From: Actinomadura hallensis | GTDB lineage: Bacteria; Actinomycetota; Actinomycetes; Streptosporangiales; Streptosporangiaceae | Reading direction: 5' to 3' | Length of the DNA stretch: 64,000 nucleotides | Assembly (NCBI RefSeq): GCF_006716765.1 | Contig: NZ_VFPO01000001.1 | Coordinates: forward strand, 4,092,001 to 4,156,000 | Shown: one piece after another, positions 45,202-54,031 of the stretch | Layout: each line of letters starts with the position of its first letter | How positions within the stretch are numbered: the first letter of the stretch is position 1 | Translations under genes and position numbers: made by a program | The notes under the pieces: generated by a model | Databases searched by the model: none | What the model saw: the letters and a program-made list of their open reading frames with translations, nothing else | What the model was told of the DNA's origin: nothing

Positions 45202-46464
45202 TCATCGTGTTCCGTCCCTGCCGTCACGTCCGTCACCGTCGGCACGCGGGACGAGCGCGGCGGGGCGGACCGCGCCGCGGCCGAACCGGTGCGCGACCTG
45301 GTCCATGGCTCGCTCGGCCTCACGCCAGCCGCGTTCCGGCTCGTCGAAGGCGAGCTGACGGGGGGCCTCGCCGGCGGAGCCCAGGTTCTCGACCCGGACT
45401 CCGACCAACCGGAGACGTACCCCGTCCAGCCCCGCCCCCTCATAGAGGGCACGTGCTGTGACATAGATCACACGGGCGAGGTCGGTCGGCTCGTCCAGCG
45501 TCCGCGCCCGCGTGATCGTCTTGAAGTCCGCCATCCGCAGCTTCACGCTCACCGTCCGGCCGGCGTACCCGGCAGCGCGGAGGCGGGCCCCGGTCTTCTC
45601 CGCCAGCCGCAGCAGCTCGCGGCGGACGACCTCCGGGTCGTCGACGTCGGTGTCGAACGTCGTCTCGGCGCCGATGCTCTTGTCGGGGGTGTGCGGGACG
45701 ACCTCCCGGGGGTCGCGGCCCCACGCAAGCTCGTGCAGGTGGGCGCCCATCGCGGCGCCCAGCTCGCGCTGCAGCGTGGGGAGCGGCACCCGGGCGAGCT
45801 GCCCCACCGTCCGCAGGCCGAGGCGGGTCAGCGTCTCCTCCGTCCGCTCCCCCACCCCCCACAGGGACGCGACGGGCAGCGGGTGCAGGAAGTCGGTGAC
45901 GCCGTCGGCGGGCACCACCAGCAGCCCGTCCGGCTTGCAGCGGGTCGAGGCCAGCTTGGCGACGAACTTGGTGGTCGCGACGCCGACCGAGCAGGTGATC
46001 CCCTGCTGGTCGCGGACCTGCTCGCGGATCATCTCGGCGATCCGCGCGGGCCGGCCGAGCCGCCGCCGGGCGCCCGCCACGTCGAGGAACGCCTCGTCCA
46101 GCGACAGGCCCTCCACCAGCGGCGTGACGGACCGGAAGATCTCGAACACCGCCGCGGACACGCGCGCGTACCGCTCGTGGCGCACCGGCAGGACGACCGC
46201 CTGCGGGCACAGCCGCCGCGCCCGGGTCATCGGCATCGCCGAGTGCACCCCGAAGCGGCGGGCCTCGTAGGACGCGGCCGACACCACGCCGCGCGGTCCG
46301 GCGCCGCCCACGATGACGGGGCGGCCCCGCAGCTCGGGACGCTCCAGCAGCTCGACGCTGACGAAGAACGCGTCCATGTCGACGTGCAGGATCGTGCACC
46401 CGGTGTCGTCGGCGGGCGGCCCCGGCAGCGGTCCGGGCCGGTGGAGCTGCTGCTTGCGGCTCAC
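45202..46464 (-). CDS. dinB: DNA polymerase IV (Y-family translesion polymerase)
   Basis: The 420-aa protein has the Y-family palm motifs ILHVDMDAFFVSVE and GLSLDEAFLDV, with the metal-binding Asp/Glu residues, the helix-hairpin-helix ASLWGVGERTEETLTRLGLRTVGQLA, and a little-finger domain. It copies damaged or mispaired templates. The C-terminus has no clear clamp-binding QxxLF motif (RQLAFDEPERG may serve). It starts 3 bp after the methyltransferase stop, so the two are one transcription unit. No LexA-type box was seen next to it. Confidence 0.93.
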   Translation of the reverse strand: MSRKQQLHRPGPLPGPPADDTGCTILHVDMDAFFVSVELLERPELRGRPVIVGGAGPRGVVSAASYEARRFGVHSAMPMTRARRLCPQAVVLPVRHERYARVSAAVFEIFRSVTPLVEGLSLDEAFLDVAGARRRLGRPARIAEMIREQVRDQQGITCSVGVATTKFVAKLASTRCKPDGLLVVPADGVTDFLHPLPVASLWGVGERTEETLTRLGLRTVGQLARVPLPTLQRELGAAMGAHLHELAWGRDPREVVPHTPDKSIGAETTFDTDVDDPEVVRRELLRLAEKTGARLRAAGYAGRTVSVKLRMADFKTITRARTLDEPTDLARVIYVTARALYEGAGLDGVRLRLVGVRVENLGSAGEAPRQLAFDEPERGWREAERAMDQVAHRFGRGAVRPAALVPRADGDGRDGRDGTR

Positions 46465-46467
46465 CGC

Positions 46468-47202
46468 TCACTCCACCGGTCTGTCGGCCACCAGGTGCAG
46501 CTGCGTGGCGAGGTCCCGCAGGACGGGGTGGACGGCCGCGACGGTCTCCAGCGCGATCAGCGCGTCGGCCGAGTCGGAGTCGCCGTCGATCATGCTGCTC
46601 GGGACCAGGTCGGCGAAGATCCGGACGCCGTGCAGCTCGGCGACCCGCAGGTTCGCGCCGCGCACCAGCGCCGACAGCGTCTCCCGGGTGAACCGGCGCG
46701 GCATCCGGTCGCCCTCGCCCCACCGGCCGGACGGGTCGGTGAGCACCGCGCGGGCGTCGTCGAAGTGCCCGGCCACCGCGCGGTGCAGCGCCGTGGCGAT
46801 CTGCCCGGCGACCAGCAGGCTGACCGAGCCGCCCGGCCGCACGACGCCGGTCAGCGCCGCCATCGCCGCGCCGGGGTCGTCCACGTACTCCAGGACGCTG
46901 TGGCACAGCACCAGGTCGGCGGAGTCGCGCCCGAGCATGTCGGGCAGGTCGACGGCGTCGCCCTGCAGCGCGCGGACGGCGACGCCCGACTCGGCGGCGC
47001 GGCGCTCCAGCGCCGCGAGGGCGTCGGGGTTGGAGTCGACCACCGTGACCCGGTGCCCGAGCTCGGCGAGCGGCACCGCGAAGCCGCCGGTGCCGCCGCC
47101 GACGTCGACGACCTCGCTCCGCCCGGACGCGGGGGCGATGCGGTCGAGGACGCCGCGGAGCGCCTCCCACAGGACGGCGCTGCGCACCCGGCTGTACCTC
47201 AT
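46468..47202 (-). CDS. Class I SAM-dependent methyltransferase
   Basis: The 244-aa protein has a Rossmann methyltransferase core: VVDVGGGTGGFAVPLAELGHRVTVVDSN (motif I), ALQGDAVDLPDML, and SADLVLCHSVLEYVDDPGAAMAALTGVVRPGGSVSLLVAGQ. This resembles the ubiquinone/menaquinone or CmoA/SmtA-like type, and the substrate cannot be told. The ATG at 47202 begins MRYSRVRSAVLWEAL; the frame is open upstream but not family-like. It is 3 bp from dinB. The 240-bp gap to nusB holds no recognisable feature. Confidence 0.85.
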   Translation of the reverse strand: MRYSRVRSAVLWEALRGVLDRIAPASGRSEVVDVGGGTGGFAVPLAELGHRVTVVDSNPDALAALERRAAESGVAVRALQGDAVDLPDMLGRDSADLVLCHSVLEYVDDPGAAMAALTGVVRPGGSVSLLVAGQIATALHRAVAGHFDDARAVLTDPSGRWGEGDRMPRRFTRETLSALVRGANLRVAELHGVRIFADLVPSSMIDGDSDSADALIALETVAAVHPVLRDLATQLHLVADRPVE

Positions 47203-47442
47203 TCCAGTGCCCTTGGCGTCAGGCCCCGGCGGCCCTCCTCCGGCGGGCGCCGCGGTGCGATCGCCGCATGGCTCCGACTCGCCCGGGGGCTCACTGCGCC
47301 GGCAGGTTCCTCGCCCGGCTCGAAACCCGCCTTCGGACGGGATCGCGGACCTGGAGGCCGCTGCGCGGTCGCGGCGCCATCCGAGGTGGTCGCAGTTCTG
47401 AGAACCGCCTGGCCTTTCGTCATCGGCACCGAGCACTCCCGG

Positions 47443-47859
47443 TCAGAGGGTCAGAGACGGCTTCAATTGTTGCAGGCGGGACAGCAGGCCGTTGACGAAG
47501 CGGGGCGACTCGTCGGTGGACAGCTCGGTCGCCAGCCGGACCGCCTCGCTGACCGCGACGCCGTCGGGGACGTCGCCGACCCACAGCAGCTCGAAGGCGC
47601 CCATCCGCAGGATGTTGCGGTCGACGGCGGGCATCCGGTCCAGCGTCCAGCCGGTGGCGTAGGTGGCGATCAGCTCGTCGATGCGCTCCCGGTTCTCCTG
47701 GACGCCCTCGATGAGCCGGACGGCGTGCGGGAACTCGGCCAGCTCGTCCTGGTTGGGGCGGCCCCGGGCGGCGAGGACCTCGGTGGGCTCCTCCTCCCGC
47801 AGCTCCGCCGCGAACAGGATGTCGAGCGCGAGCTTGCGCGCCTTGGTGCGAGCGCTCAT
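47443..47859 (-). CDS. nusB: NusB transcription antitermination factor
   Basis: The 138-aa helical protein (MSARTKARKLALDILFAAELRE... YATGWTLDRMPAVDRNILRMGAFELLW... VAVSEAVRLATELSTDESPRFVNGLLSRL) is a standard-length NusB. With NusE (ribosomal protein S10) it binds boxA RNA and promotes processive rRNA transcription. GGAGCGGGG lies upstream of the ATG. It follows efp by 34 bp. In many actinomycetes bldD comes next; here a methyltransferase and dinB do. Confidence 0.96.
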   Translation of the reverse strand: MSARTKARKLALDILFAAELREEEPTEVLAARGRPNQDELAEFPHAVRLIEGVQENRERIDELIATYATGWTLDRMPAVDRNILRMGAFELLWVGDVPDGVAVSEAVRLATELSTDESPRFVNGLLSRLQQLKPSLTL

Positions 47860-47893
47860 CGCCCCGCTCCGCTCGGTCGGTGAACTCCCATCC

Positions 47894-48451
47894 TCAGGCG
47901 CGGCCGAGGTACTCGCCGGTGCGGGTGTCGACCTTGATCTTCTCGCCGGTGGTGATGAACAGCGGCACCTGGATCTGCGCGCCGGTCTCCACGGTGGCGG
48001 GCTTGTTGCCGCCGGTGGAGCGGTCGCCCTGCAGGCCGGGCTCGGTCTCGGTGACCTCCAGCACGACGGCGGCGGGAAGCTCGACGTACAGCGGCGTGTC
48101 GTTGTTGAAGGCGACCGTGGCGTTCTGCTCGGGAAGCAGGTAGTCGGCCGCGTCGCCGACGACGGTGTCGGGGATGTGGGGCTGGTCGTAGGTCTGGGTG
48201 TCCATGAAGACGAAGTCGTCGCCCTCGCGGTAGAGGTACTGCATCTCCCGCTTGTCGACGCTGGCCACCTCGACCTTGGTGCCGGCGTTGAAGGTCTTGT
48301 CGACCGTCTTGCCGGACAGGACGTTCTTCAGCTTGGTTCGGACGAACGCGCCGCCCTTGCCGGGCTTGACGTGCTGGAACTCCAGGACGGTCCACAGCTC
48401 GCCGTCGAGGTTCAGCGTCATGCCGTTCTTCAGGTCGTTCGTCGTCGCCAC
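47894..48451 (-). CDS. efp: Translation elongation factor P
   Basis: The 185-aa protein has the three beta-barrel domains of EF-P, starting [43 protein letters not shown]. The tip loop KPGKGGAF carries the Lys (about position 32) that is modified in some bacteria; actinobacterial EF-P is often unmodified. It relieves ribosome stalling at polyproline, fitting here because several division proteins are Pro-rich. GGGAGAA precedes the GTG start. The order pepP-efp-nusB is conserved in actinobacteria. Confidence 0.97.
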   Translation of the reverse strand: MATTNDLKNGMTLNLDGELWTVLEFQHVKPGKGGAFVRTKLKNVLSGKTVDKTFNAGTKVEVASVDKREMQYLYREGDDFVFMDTQTYDQPHIPDTVVGDAADYLLPEQNATVAFNNDTPLYVELPAAVVLEVTETEPGLQGDRSTGGNKPATVETGAQIQVPLFITTGEKIKVDTRTGEYLGRA

Positions 48452-48481
48452 TGGCAGTTCTCCCGGTCGCGGTCCCGCGCG

Positions 48482-49558
48482 TTAGAGCACGAGCAGGTCC
48501 TTGGTGGTTGTCGTGAGGAGCTCCGGACCGTCCGCGCGGACCACGAACGTGTCCTCGATGCGGACCCCGCCCCGGCCCGTGAGGTAGATCCCCGGCTCCG
48601 CCGTGATCGGAACTCGGTCCATCAGTTTACCGGTCTTGTCGTACCCCATGAGCGGTGCCTCGTGGATCTCGAGGCCGACGCCGTGCCCGAGCCCGTGGAC
48701 GAAGGCGTCGCCGTGCCCGGCGGCCGCGATGACGTCGCGGGCGGCGGCGTCGACGTCCTTGGTGCCGGCGCCGGGGACCGCCGCGGCGATCCCCGCGGCC
48801 TGCGCCCGGCGGACGAGGTCGTACACGTCGCGCTGCCAGCCGGCGGGCTCGCCGATCGCGACGGTGCGGGTCATGTCGGCGTGGTAGCCGCCGTACCTGG
48901 CCCCGAAGTCCATGGTGACGAGGTCGCCCGGCTGGAGCTCGCGGCCGCCGGGGTGGTGGTGGGGGACGGCGCCGTTCGGCCCGGACGCGACGATCGACGC
49001 GAACGCGGGCGCCTCGGCGCCCAGGTCCACCATCGCCCGTTCGAGGGCGATGGCGACGGCCCGCTCGGTGACGCCCGCGCGGATCCGGGGCAGGACGGCC
49101 TCGAACGCGCGGTCGGTGATCGCGCACGCCTCGCGCAGGAGGGCGATCTCCTCCTCGTCCTTGACCTGGCGGAGCTCCTCGACCGGCCGCCCGAGGGGGG
49201 TCAGCTCGATGTCCGCCTGCCGCGCGAGCTCGGCGTGGAGCTCGACGGTGACGTCGTGGGCCTCGAAGCCGAGTCGGCGGTGGCCGTCCGCGGCCGCCCG
49301 GGCCGCGAGCGCCGCCGCGACCTGCCGGTCGACGACGACCTCGAGCTCCGGGCAGACCCGCGCGGCCATGCCGGCGTACCGGCCGTCGGTCGCGAGCACG
49401 GCCGGGCCGTCGGCCGGGACGAGCAGCGCGGCCCGCGAGCTGTCGAGGCCGGTCAGGTAGCGGACGTTGACGAGCCGGGTCACCAGCAGCGCGCCGGCGT
49501 CCCGTTCGGCGACCAGCGCGCCCAGCCGGCTCCGGCGGGCTTCGTGCGTCTCCCCCAT
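48482..49558 (-). CDS. M24 Xaa-Pro aminopeptidase / dipeptidase
   Basis: The 358-aa protein has a creatinase N-domain (RLGALVAERDAGALLVTRLVNVRYLTGLDSSRAALLV) and a pita-bread M24 domain. The five metal ligands are seen in VTMDFGARYGGYHADMTRT (two Asp), FVHGLGHGVGLEIHE (His), TAEPGIYL and GGVRIEDTFVV (two Glu). It removes residues next to proline. Usually called PepP or PepQ in actinobacteria, where it lies before efp; the exact specificity is not readable. It is 30 bp from efp. Confidence 0.93.
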   Translation of the reverse strand: MGETHEARRSRLGALVAERDAGALLVTRLVNVRYLTGLDSSRAALLVPADGPAVLATDGRYAGMAARVCPELEVVVDRQVAAALAARAAADGHRRLGFEAHDVTVELHAELARQADIELTPLGRPVEELRQVKDEEEIALLREACAITDRAFEAVLPRIRAGVTERAVAIALERAMVDLGAEAPAFASIVASGPNGAVPHHHPGGRELQPGDLVTMDFGARYGGYHADMTRTVAIGEPAGWQRDVYDLVRRAQAAGIAAAVPGAGTKDVDAAARDVIAAAGHGDAFVHGLGHGVGLEIHEAPLMGYDKTGKLMDRVPITAEPGIYLTGRGGVRIEDTFVVRADGPELLTTTTKDLLVL

Positions 49559-49735
49559 GGTCAGGACTCTAGGGCACTTCCCGCGCCGGGGCGTTGCGGC
49601 GGCGGGCGGCGCGAGGCCGGAACCGGCGCGGCCCAAAACATGAAGAAGTCTCGACTTTGGCGCGCGGGCTGCTTTAGCGTGACCGACCGTGTGATCGTCC
49701 ATCCCCCGTTCCCGGACTCCCCCCAGGAGGAACCC

Positions 49736-51229
49736 GTGACCCGAGTCAGCCGCCGCAGACTGCTCGGCACAGGCGCTCTCGCCGCCGCCGGAGCCGCGGC
49801 CGGGGCCGCCGCCGCGGCGCCGTCCGCCGCCGCCCGCACCGCCCCCGCCTCCTCCGCCTCCTCCGCCGACGTCGTCGTGGTCGGCGCCGGGCTGGCCGGC
49901 CTGACCGCCGCCCGCGACCTCGTCGCCGCCGGGCGGTCGGTGATCGTCCTGGAGGCCCGGGACCGGCCCGGCGGGCGCGTCTACGGCCTGCCGCTCGCCG
50001 ACGGCACCACCACCGAGGGCGGCGCCGAGTTCATCGGCCCCACCCAGGACCGCATCGCCGCGCTCGCCCGCGACATGGGCGTGGAGACCTTCAGGACCTA
50101 CAACACCGGCAAGAACGTCTACTTCCGCAACGGCAAGCGGTCCCTCTACGAGACCGACGGGATCCTCGGCGCGGTGCCGCCCGACTGGGGCGTCATCGAC
50201 CTGCAGATCGCGCTGCTGAGGCTCGGCGAGATGATCAAAACGGTCCCGGTCGGCGAGCCGTGGAAGGCGCCGAAGGCCGCGGAGTGGGACGCGCAGACGT
50301 TCCACACCTGGTCGCGGTCGAACTCGCTGAGCAGCGGCGCGCGGTTCCTGATGGACGCTTTCGCCTCCTCGACGCTGTCGGTCCGCTCGCAGGAGGTGTC
50401 GCTGCTGTACGTCCTGCACTACGCGGCCGCCGCGGGCAACGAGAGCACCCCCGGGACGATCGACCGGCTGATCAACACGAGGAACGGCGCGCAGGAGTCG
50501 CGGTTCGCGGGCGGCCCCGAGCTGGTGCCGAACCGGCTGGCGGAGCGGCTGGGCGGCATCGTCCGCTACAACGCCCCGGTGCGGTCCATCGTGACGGGCT
50601 CGGGCGGCGTCACCGTCCACGCGGACGGCCTCACCGTGTCGGCCAGGCGGGTCGTGGTCGCGATGTCCCCCGCGATCGCCGGGAAGATCGACTACTCGCC
50701 GGCGCTGCCCGCGAGCCGGGCGCAGCTCATGCAGCGCTACCCGATGGGGTCGATCGCCAAGTTCGTCGGCGTGTACGACACCCCGTTCTGGCGGGAGGAC
50801 GGCCTGACCGGGCAGGCGGTCGCCGACAGCGGGGCGATCGACGCGACGTTCGACAACAGCCCGCCGGACGGGTCGCGCGGCATCCTGATGGGCTTCATCA
50901 ACCAGGCCAACATCCGGCGGCTGGACGGCGCGCCGGAGGCCGAGGTCCGGGCCGCCGGGCTCGCCTCGTTCACGAAGCTGTTCGGCGACAAGGCGGCGAA
51001 CCCGCGGATGACGGCGGTCCAGCGGTGGGACAACGAGATGTGGAGCGGCGGCGGCCCGACCGGCGTCGCCCCGCCCGGCGCGCTCACCGCGTTCGGTCCG
51101 GCGCTGCGGGAGCCGTGCGGCCCGATCCACTGGGCGGGAACCGAGACCTCCGACTACTGGACCGGCTACATGGACGGAGCGGTCCGCTCCGGCGAGCGGG
51201 TCGCCAAGGAGGTCGATGCCGCTCTCTGA
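49736..51229 (+). CDS. Tat-exported flavin monoamine oxidase
   Basis: The 497-aa protein has a twin-arginine signal (SRRRLLGTGALAAAGAAAG, residues 5-23) and then an FAD-binding Rossmann motif (VVVVGAGLAGLTAARDLVAAGRSVIVLEARDRPGGRV), and the C-terminal GPIHWAGTETSDYWTGYMDGAVRSGERVAKEV of the amine oxidase / monoamine oxidase family. It oxidises an amine or amino acid with release of peroxide outside the membrane; the substrate is unknown. AGGAGG lies 5 bp upstream of the GTG start. It belongs to the accessory islet between the aminopeptidase and aroQ genes. Confidence 0.92.
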   Translation: MTRVSRRRLLGTGALAAAGAAAGAAAAAPSAAARTAPASSASSADVVVVGAGLAGLTAARDLVAAGRSVIVLEARDRPGGRVYGLPLADGTTTEGGAEFIGPTQDRIAALARDMGVETFRTYNTGKNVYFRNGKRSLYETDGILGAVPPDWGVIDLQIALLRLGEMIKTVPVGEPWKAPKAAEWDAQTFHTWSRSNSLSSGARFLMDAFASSTLSVRSQEVSLLYVLHYAAAAGNESTPGTIDRLINTRNGAQESRFAGGPELVPNRLAERLGGIVRYNAPVRSIVTGSGGVTVHADGLTVSARRVVVAMSPAIAGKIDYSPALPASRAQLMQRYPMGSIAKFVGVYDTPFWREDGLTGQAVADSGAIDATFDNSPPDGSRGILMGFINQANIRRLDGAPEAEVRAAGLASFTKLFGDKAANPRMTAVQRWDNEMWSGGGPTGVAPPGALTAFGPALREPCGPIHWAGTETSDYWTGYMDGAVRSGERVAKEVDAAL

Positions 51230-51256
51230 GACCGCTCTCCGAGGCCGGCCGCCGGG

Positions 51257-51281
51257 TCCGGCCGCCGCGGCGCGGCGGCCG
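51257..51281. terminator. Strong GC hairpin after the amine oxidase
   Basis: Perfect 12-bp arms (51257-51268 and 51270-51281) flank a single G. It lies between the convergent amine oxidase and LLM oxidoreductase genes, 28 bp past the oxidase stop. Confidence 0.65.
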
Positions 51282-51351
51282 GGCCCCGTCCCGGAACCCC
51301 GGGTCCCGCGGCCGATGACCGATGGCCGGGGACGTGGCCGTGAGCCGGCGG

Positions 51352-52398
51352 CTAGAGGTCGGCGGCCATCTCCTTGATCTTCTCGATGAGGGCGAGGCGG
51401 CCCTTGTGGTCGCCCGCGATCGGGGTGACGTTCAGCGTGGTGACGCCGGACTCCTTCATCGCGGCGAGCCGCTCGCGGACGTGGCCCTCGGGGCCGATGA
51501 GCGACATCTTCTCCAGCAGCTCGTGCGGGACCTTGGCGGCGGCCTCGTCCTTCTTGCCGTCCAGGTAGAGGTCCTGGATCTCCTCGGCCTCCTTCTCGAA
51601 GCCGTACCGGCGGGCGAGGTCGTTGTAGAAGTTCTTGCCCTTGGCGCCCATGCCGCCGATGTACAGCGCGGCCATCGGGCGGCCGAACTCCAGGTAGCCC
51701 TGCACGTCGTCGCCGATGGCGAGCGGGGACTGGCCGACGACGTCGAGCTCGCCCAGCGCGGGGTCGCGCTTGGCCTTCCCCGAGGCCAGGGAGGGGCCCC
51801 ACACGTCCGCGGCCTTCTCCGGCATGTAGAAGATCGGCTCCCAGGCGTCGGCGATCTCGGCGGTCAGCTCGACGTTCTTCGGGCCGATCGCGGCGACCAT
51901 GATGGGGATGCTCTCGCGCACCGGGTGGTTGATGAGCTTGAGGGCCTTGCCGAGGCCGGTGCCCTGCCCCTCGGGCAGCGGCAGCTTGTAGTACTTGCCG
52001 TCGTACTGGACGCGCTCGCGCCGCCACACCTTGCGGCAGATGTCGATGACCTCGCGGGTGCGGCCGAGCGGCGCGGTGTAGGGCACGCCGTGGAAGCCCT
52101 CGATGACCTGCGGCCCGGACGCGCCGATGCCGAGCGTGAACCGCCCGCCGGAGACGTAGTCCAGGCCCGCGGCGGTCTGCGCGAGCGCGGTCGGCGTGCG
52201 GGAGTAGATGTTGAGGATGCCGGAGGCGATCTCCAGCCGCTCGGTCTTGGCGGCGATGTAGCCCATCTGGCTCACCGCGTCGAAGCTGTACGCCTCCGCG
52301 ACGTAGACGATGTCGAGGCCGGCCTTCTCGTAGTCGGACAGCTCCTCGACGGTCTCCTTGAAACCTCCGGAGTAGCTGAGCGCCATCCCGATGCGCAT
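51352..52398 (-). CDS. LLM-class F420-dependent oxidoreductase-like protein
   Basis: The 348-aa protein is a luciferase-like TIM barrel. It starts MRIGMALSYSGGFKETVEELSDYEKAGLDIVYVAEAYSFDAVSQMGYIAAKTERLEIASGI, and holds YVSGGRFTLGIGASGPQVIEGFHG and PIMVAAIGPKNVELTAEIADAW, typical of actinobacterial F420-linked members. The cofactor is inferred from family, not proved. GGAAGGGA precedes the ATG. It lies downstream of the enoyl-CoA hydratase-like gene in the same direction, with a 102-bp gap that contains the palindrome GAATCCGATTC (52420-52430). Confidence 0.9.
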   Translation of the reverse strand: MRIGMALSYSGGFKETVEELSDYEKAGLDIVYVAEAYSFDAVSQMGYIAAKTERLEIASGILNIYSRTPTALAQTAAGLDYVSGGRFTLGIGASGPQVIEGFHGVPYTAPLGRTREVIDICRKVWRRERVQYDGKYYKLPLPEGQGTGLGKALKLINHPVRESIPIMVAAIGPKNVELTAEIADAWEPIFYMPEKAADVWGPSLASGKAKRDPALGELDVVGQSPLAIGDDVQGYLEFGRPMAALYIGGMGAKGKNFYNDLARRYGFEKEAEEIQDLYLDGKKDEAAAKVPHELLEKMSLIGPEGHVRERLAAMKESGVTTLNVTPIAGDHKGRLALIEKIKEMAADL

Positions 52399-52500
52399 CG
52401 GCGTCCCTTCCCGTAAACCGAATCCGATTCAGATCGAACGTAACCTACTGCCCGGGCGCGGGGGCGTGGGGTCGCCCGAACGCGACCACCGCGGCCGGGG

Positions 52501-53166
52501 TCACCCGAAGACGGGACCGTTGAGCGCGTCCAGCGTCTCCCGGTACAGCTCCCTGCGGATCTTCCCCACGGACTCGCCGTTCTTGCCCGCCATCGAGGCC
52601 GCCCACGCGACGGCCGCGGGCAGCACCTCCTCCTCGGCGGCGGTCCGCTGGACGATCCCCGCCTCCACCGCCTCCTCGGCGGTGTACCGGCGGCCGGTGA
52701 TCATCGCCTCGTGCGCGGTGCGCCTGGGCAGCCGCGCCCGGATCAGCGCGCTCATGCCGGGGGTGAAGCTCATGCCGAGGTCGACCTCGGGGAGGCAGAA
52801 GTAGCCCCGGCCGGTCCGCATGACGGCGAAGTCGTGGGCGAGGGCGAGCATCGCGCCTCCCGCGAACGCGTGCCCGTTCACCGCGGCGGCCGTGGGCATC
52901 GGGAGCGACAGCAGACGCGCGTAGACGCCGTGGACGCGGCCCAGGTACTCCTCGAACCGGTCCCGGTTCGCGCCGAGCCAGTCGAGGTCGAGGCCGTTGG
53001 AGTAGAACTTCCCGGTCCCCACCGTGACGAGGGCGGCCGGGCCCTCGTTCTTCTCCAGGGTGCCGAGCGCGTCCTCGGCCGCGTCGAGGAAGCCGGGGCC
53101 GAACCGGTTCTCGCCCGCGTCGAACCGCAGGACGAACACGTCCCCGTCGCGCCGTAGGTCGATCAC
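52501..53166 (-). CDS. Enoyl-CoA hydratase/isomerase family protein
   Basis: The 221-aa protein is shorter than classic crotonases (about 260 aa) but has the core: FYSNGLDLDWLG (oxyanion-hole segment), AAVNGHAFAGGAMLALAHDFAVMRTGRGYFCLPEVDLGM and RRTAHEAMITGRRYTAEEAVEAGIV. The catalytic acidic pair is not fully clear, since the second Glu position reads Asp in EVDLGM; it may be an isomerase rather than a hydratase. AAGGAGA precedes the GTG start. It is divergent from the tetR-type gene, which probably regulates it. Confidence 0.85.
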   Translation of the reverse strand: MIDLRRDGDVFVLRFDAGENRFGPGFLDAAEDALGTLEKNEGPAALVTVGTGKFYSNGLDLDWLGANRDRFEEYLGRVHGVYARLLSLPMPTAAAVNGHAFAGGAMLALAHDFAVMRTGRGYFCLPEVDLGMSFTPGMSALIRARLPRRTAHEAMITGRRYTAEEAVEAGIVQRTAAEEEVLPAAVAWAASMAGKNGESVGKIRRELYRETLDALNGPVFG

Positions 53167-53301
53167 GAGAGTCTCCTTCGTCGTCGGCGGTCCCGGCTCC
53201 GCTCACGAGCGCTCCGGGTCCGTCCCTCGCCGCCGGCTCGCCCGCGGCGCCTCCGCCCTCCGCCACGCCGGCCGTCGCGCCGCCCGCGCGGGCGGATTCA
53301 G

Positions 53302-53377
53302 TATGACGTCCGGCATAAGCCAGAATCGCTATGACACTCGTCATGGTCAATGCGCACATCCTATGATGAATGTCATA
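53302..53377. promoter_or_regulatory. Three TATGAC-GTCATA-like inverted repeats (TetR operators)
   Basis: TATGACGTCCGGCATA (53302-53317), ATGACACTCGTCAT (53331-53344) and TATGATGAATGTCATA (53362-53377) share the half-site TATGA(C). They lie in the gap between the enoyl-CoA hydratase-like gene and the divergent TetR gene. The third overlaps a -10-like TATGAT at 53362, so the regulator may repress itself and the neighbour. Confidence 0.65.
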
Positions 53378-53385
53378 ATCAGCCC

Positions 53386-53964
53386 ATGGGGACCGACAGC
53401 CGGGAACGCATGGTGCGCAGCGCCGCCTACCTCTTCCGCGAGCGCGGCTACAGCGGCACGGGTTTCCGCGACGTCATCGCGCACAGCGGCGCGCCGCGCG
53501 GGTCGATCTACCACCACTTCCCCGGCGGCAAGGCGCAGCTCGCCGAGGAGGCCGTCCGCTACGCCGGCGAGTTCCTCAACTCCGGCATCGTCGCCGCCGT
53601 CGAGGGCGGCGACCCCGCGTCCGCCGTGGAGGCCTTCGTCGGCTGGTGGCGCCAGGTCCTCGTCAAGAGCGAGTTCCGCGCGGGCTGCCCGGTCGTCGCC
53701 GTCACCGTCGAGAACAACGACGACGCCCCGCAGCTCGCCGCGGCCGCCGCGGCGGCGTTCGGCCGCTGGCAGGACACCCTCGCCACCGGCCTCGGCAACG
53801 CCGGCGTCGCCGACGACCGCGCCGCCCGCCTCGCCCGGCTGATCGTCGCCGCGGTCGAGGGCGCCACGATCCTGTGCCGCGCCCACCGCGACGTCGCGCC
53901 CCTCGACGACGTCGTCGCCGAGCTGAAGGAGATGACCCGCGCGGCCGTCCGGGAGGCCGGGTAG
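53386..53964 (+). CDS. TetR/AcrR-family transcriptional regulator
   Basis: The 192-aa protein has the TetR helix-turn-helix near the N-terminus (RERMVRSAAYLFRERGYSGTGFRDVIAHSGAPRGSIYHHFPGGKAQLAEEAVRYA) and a ligand-binding C-domain with a CPVVAVTVE segment and a helix (RAARLARLIVAAVEGATILCRAHRD), like the LmrA/YxaF group. The ATG at 53386 was chosen; an ATG at 53350 would place the start before the third operator-like repeat. It lies alone, convergent with aroQ (67-bp gap). Likely targets are the divergent enoyl-CoA hydratase-like and LLM genes. Confidence 0.92.
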   Translation: MGTDSRERMVRSAAYLFRERGYSGTGFRDVIAHSGAPRGSIYHHFPGGKAQLAEEAVRYAGEFLNSGIVAAVEGGDPASAVEAFVGWWRQVLVKSEFRAGCPVVAVTVENNDDAPQLAAAAAAAFGRWQDTLATGLGNAGVADDRAARLARLIVAAVEGATILCRAHRDVAPLDDVVAELKEMTRAAVREAG

Positions 53965-54031
53965 CCGCGGCGCCCGTACGGGCCGGGCGGGACCGGGTGG
54001 CGCGGACGGGCCGTCCGGGCCGGGCGGACGG

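Noticed and set aside
47203..47442. Gap between nusB and the methyltransferase checked for a leader or small RNA
   Set aside because: No strong hairpin, promoter or conserved-looking ORF was found.
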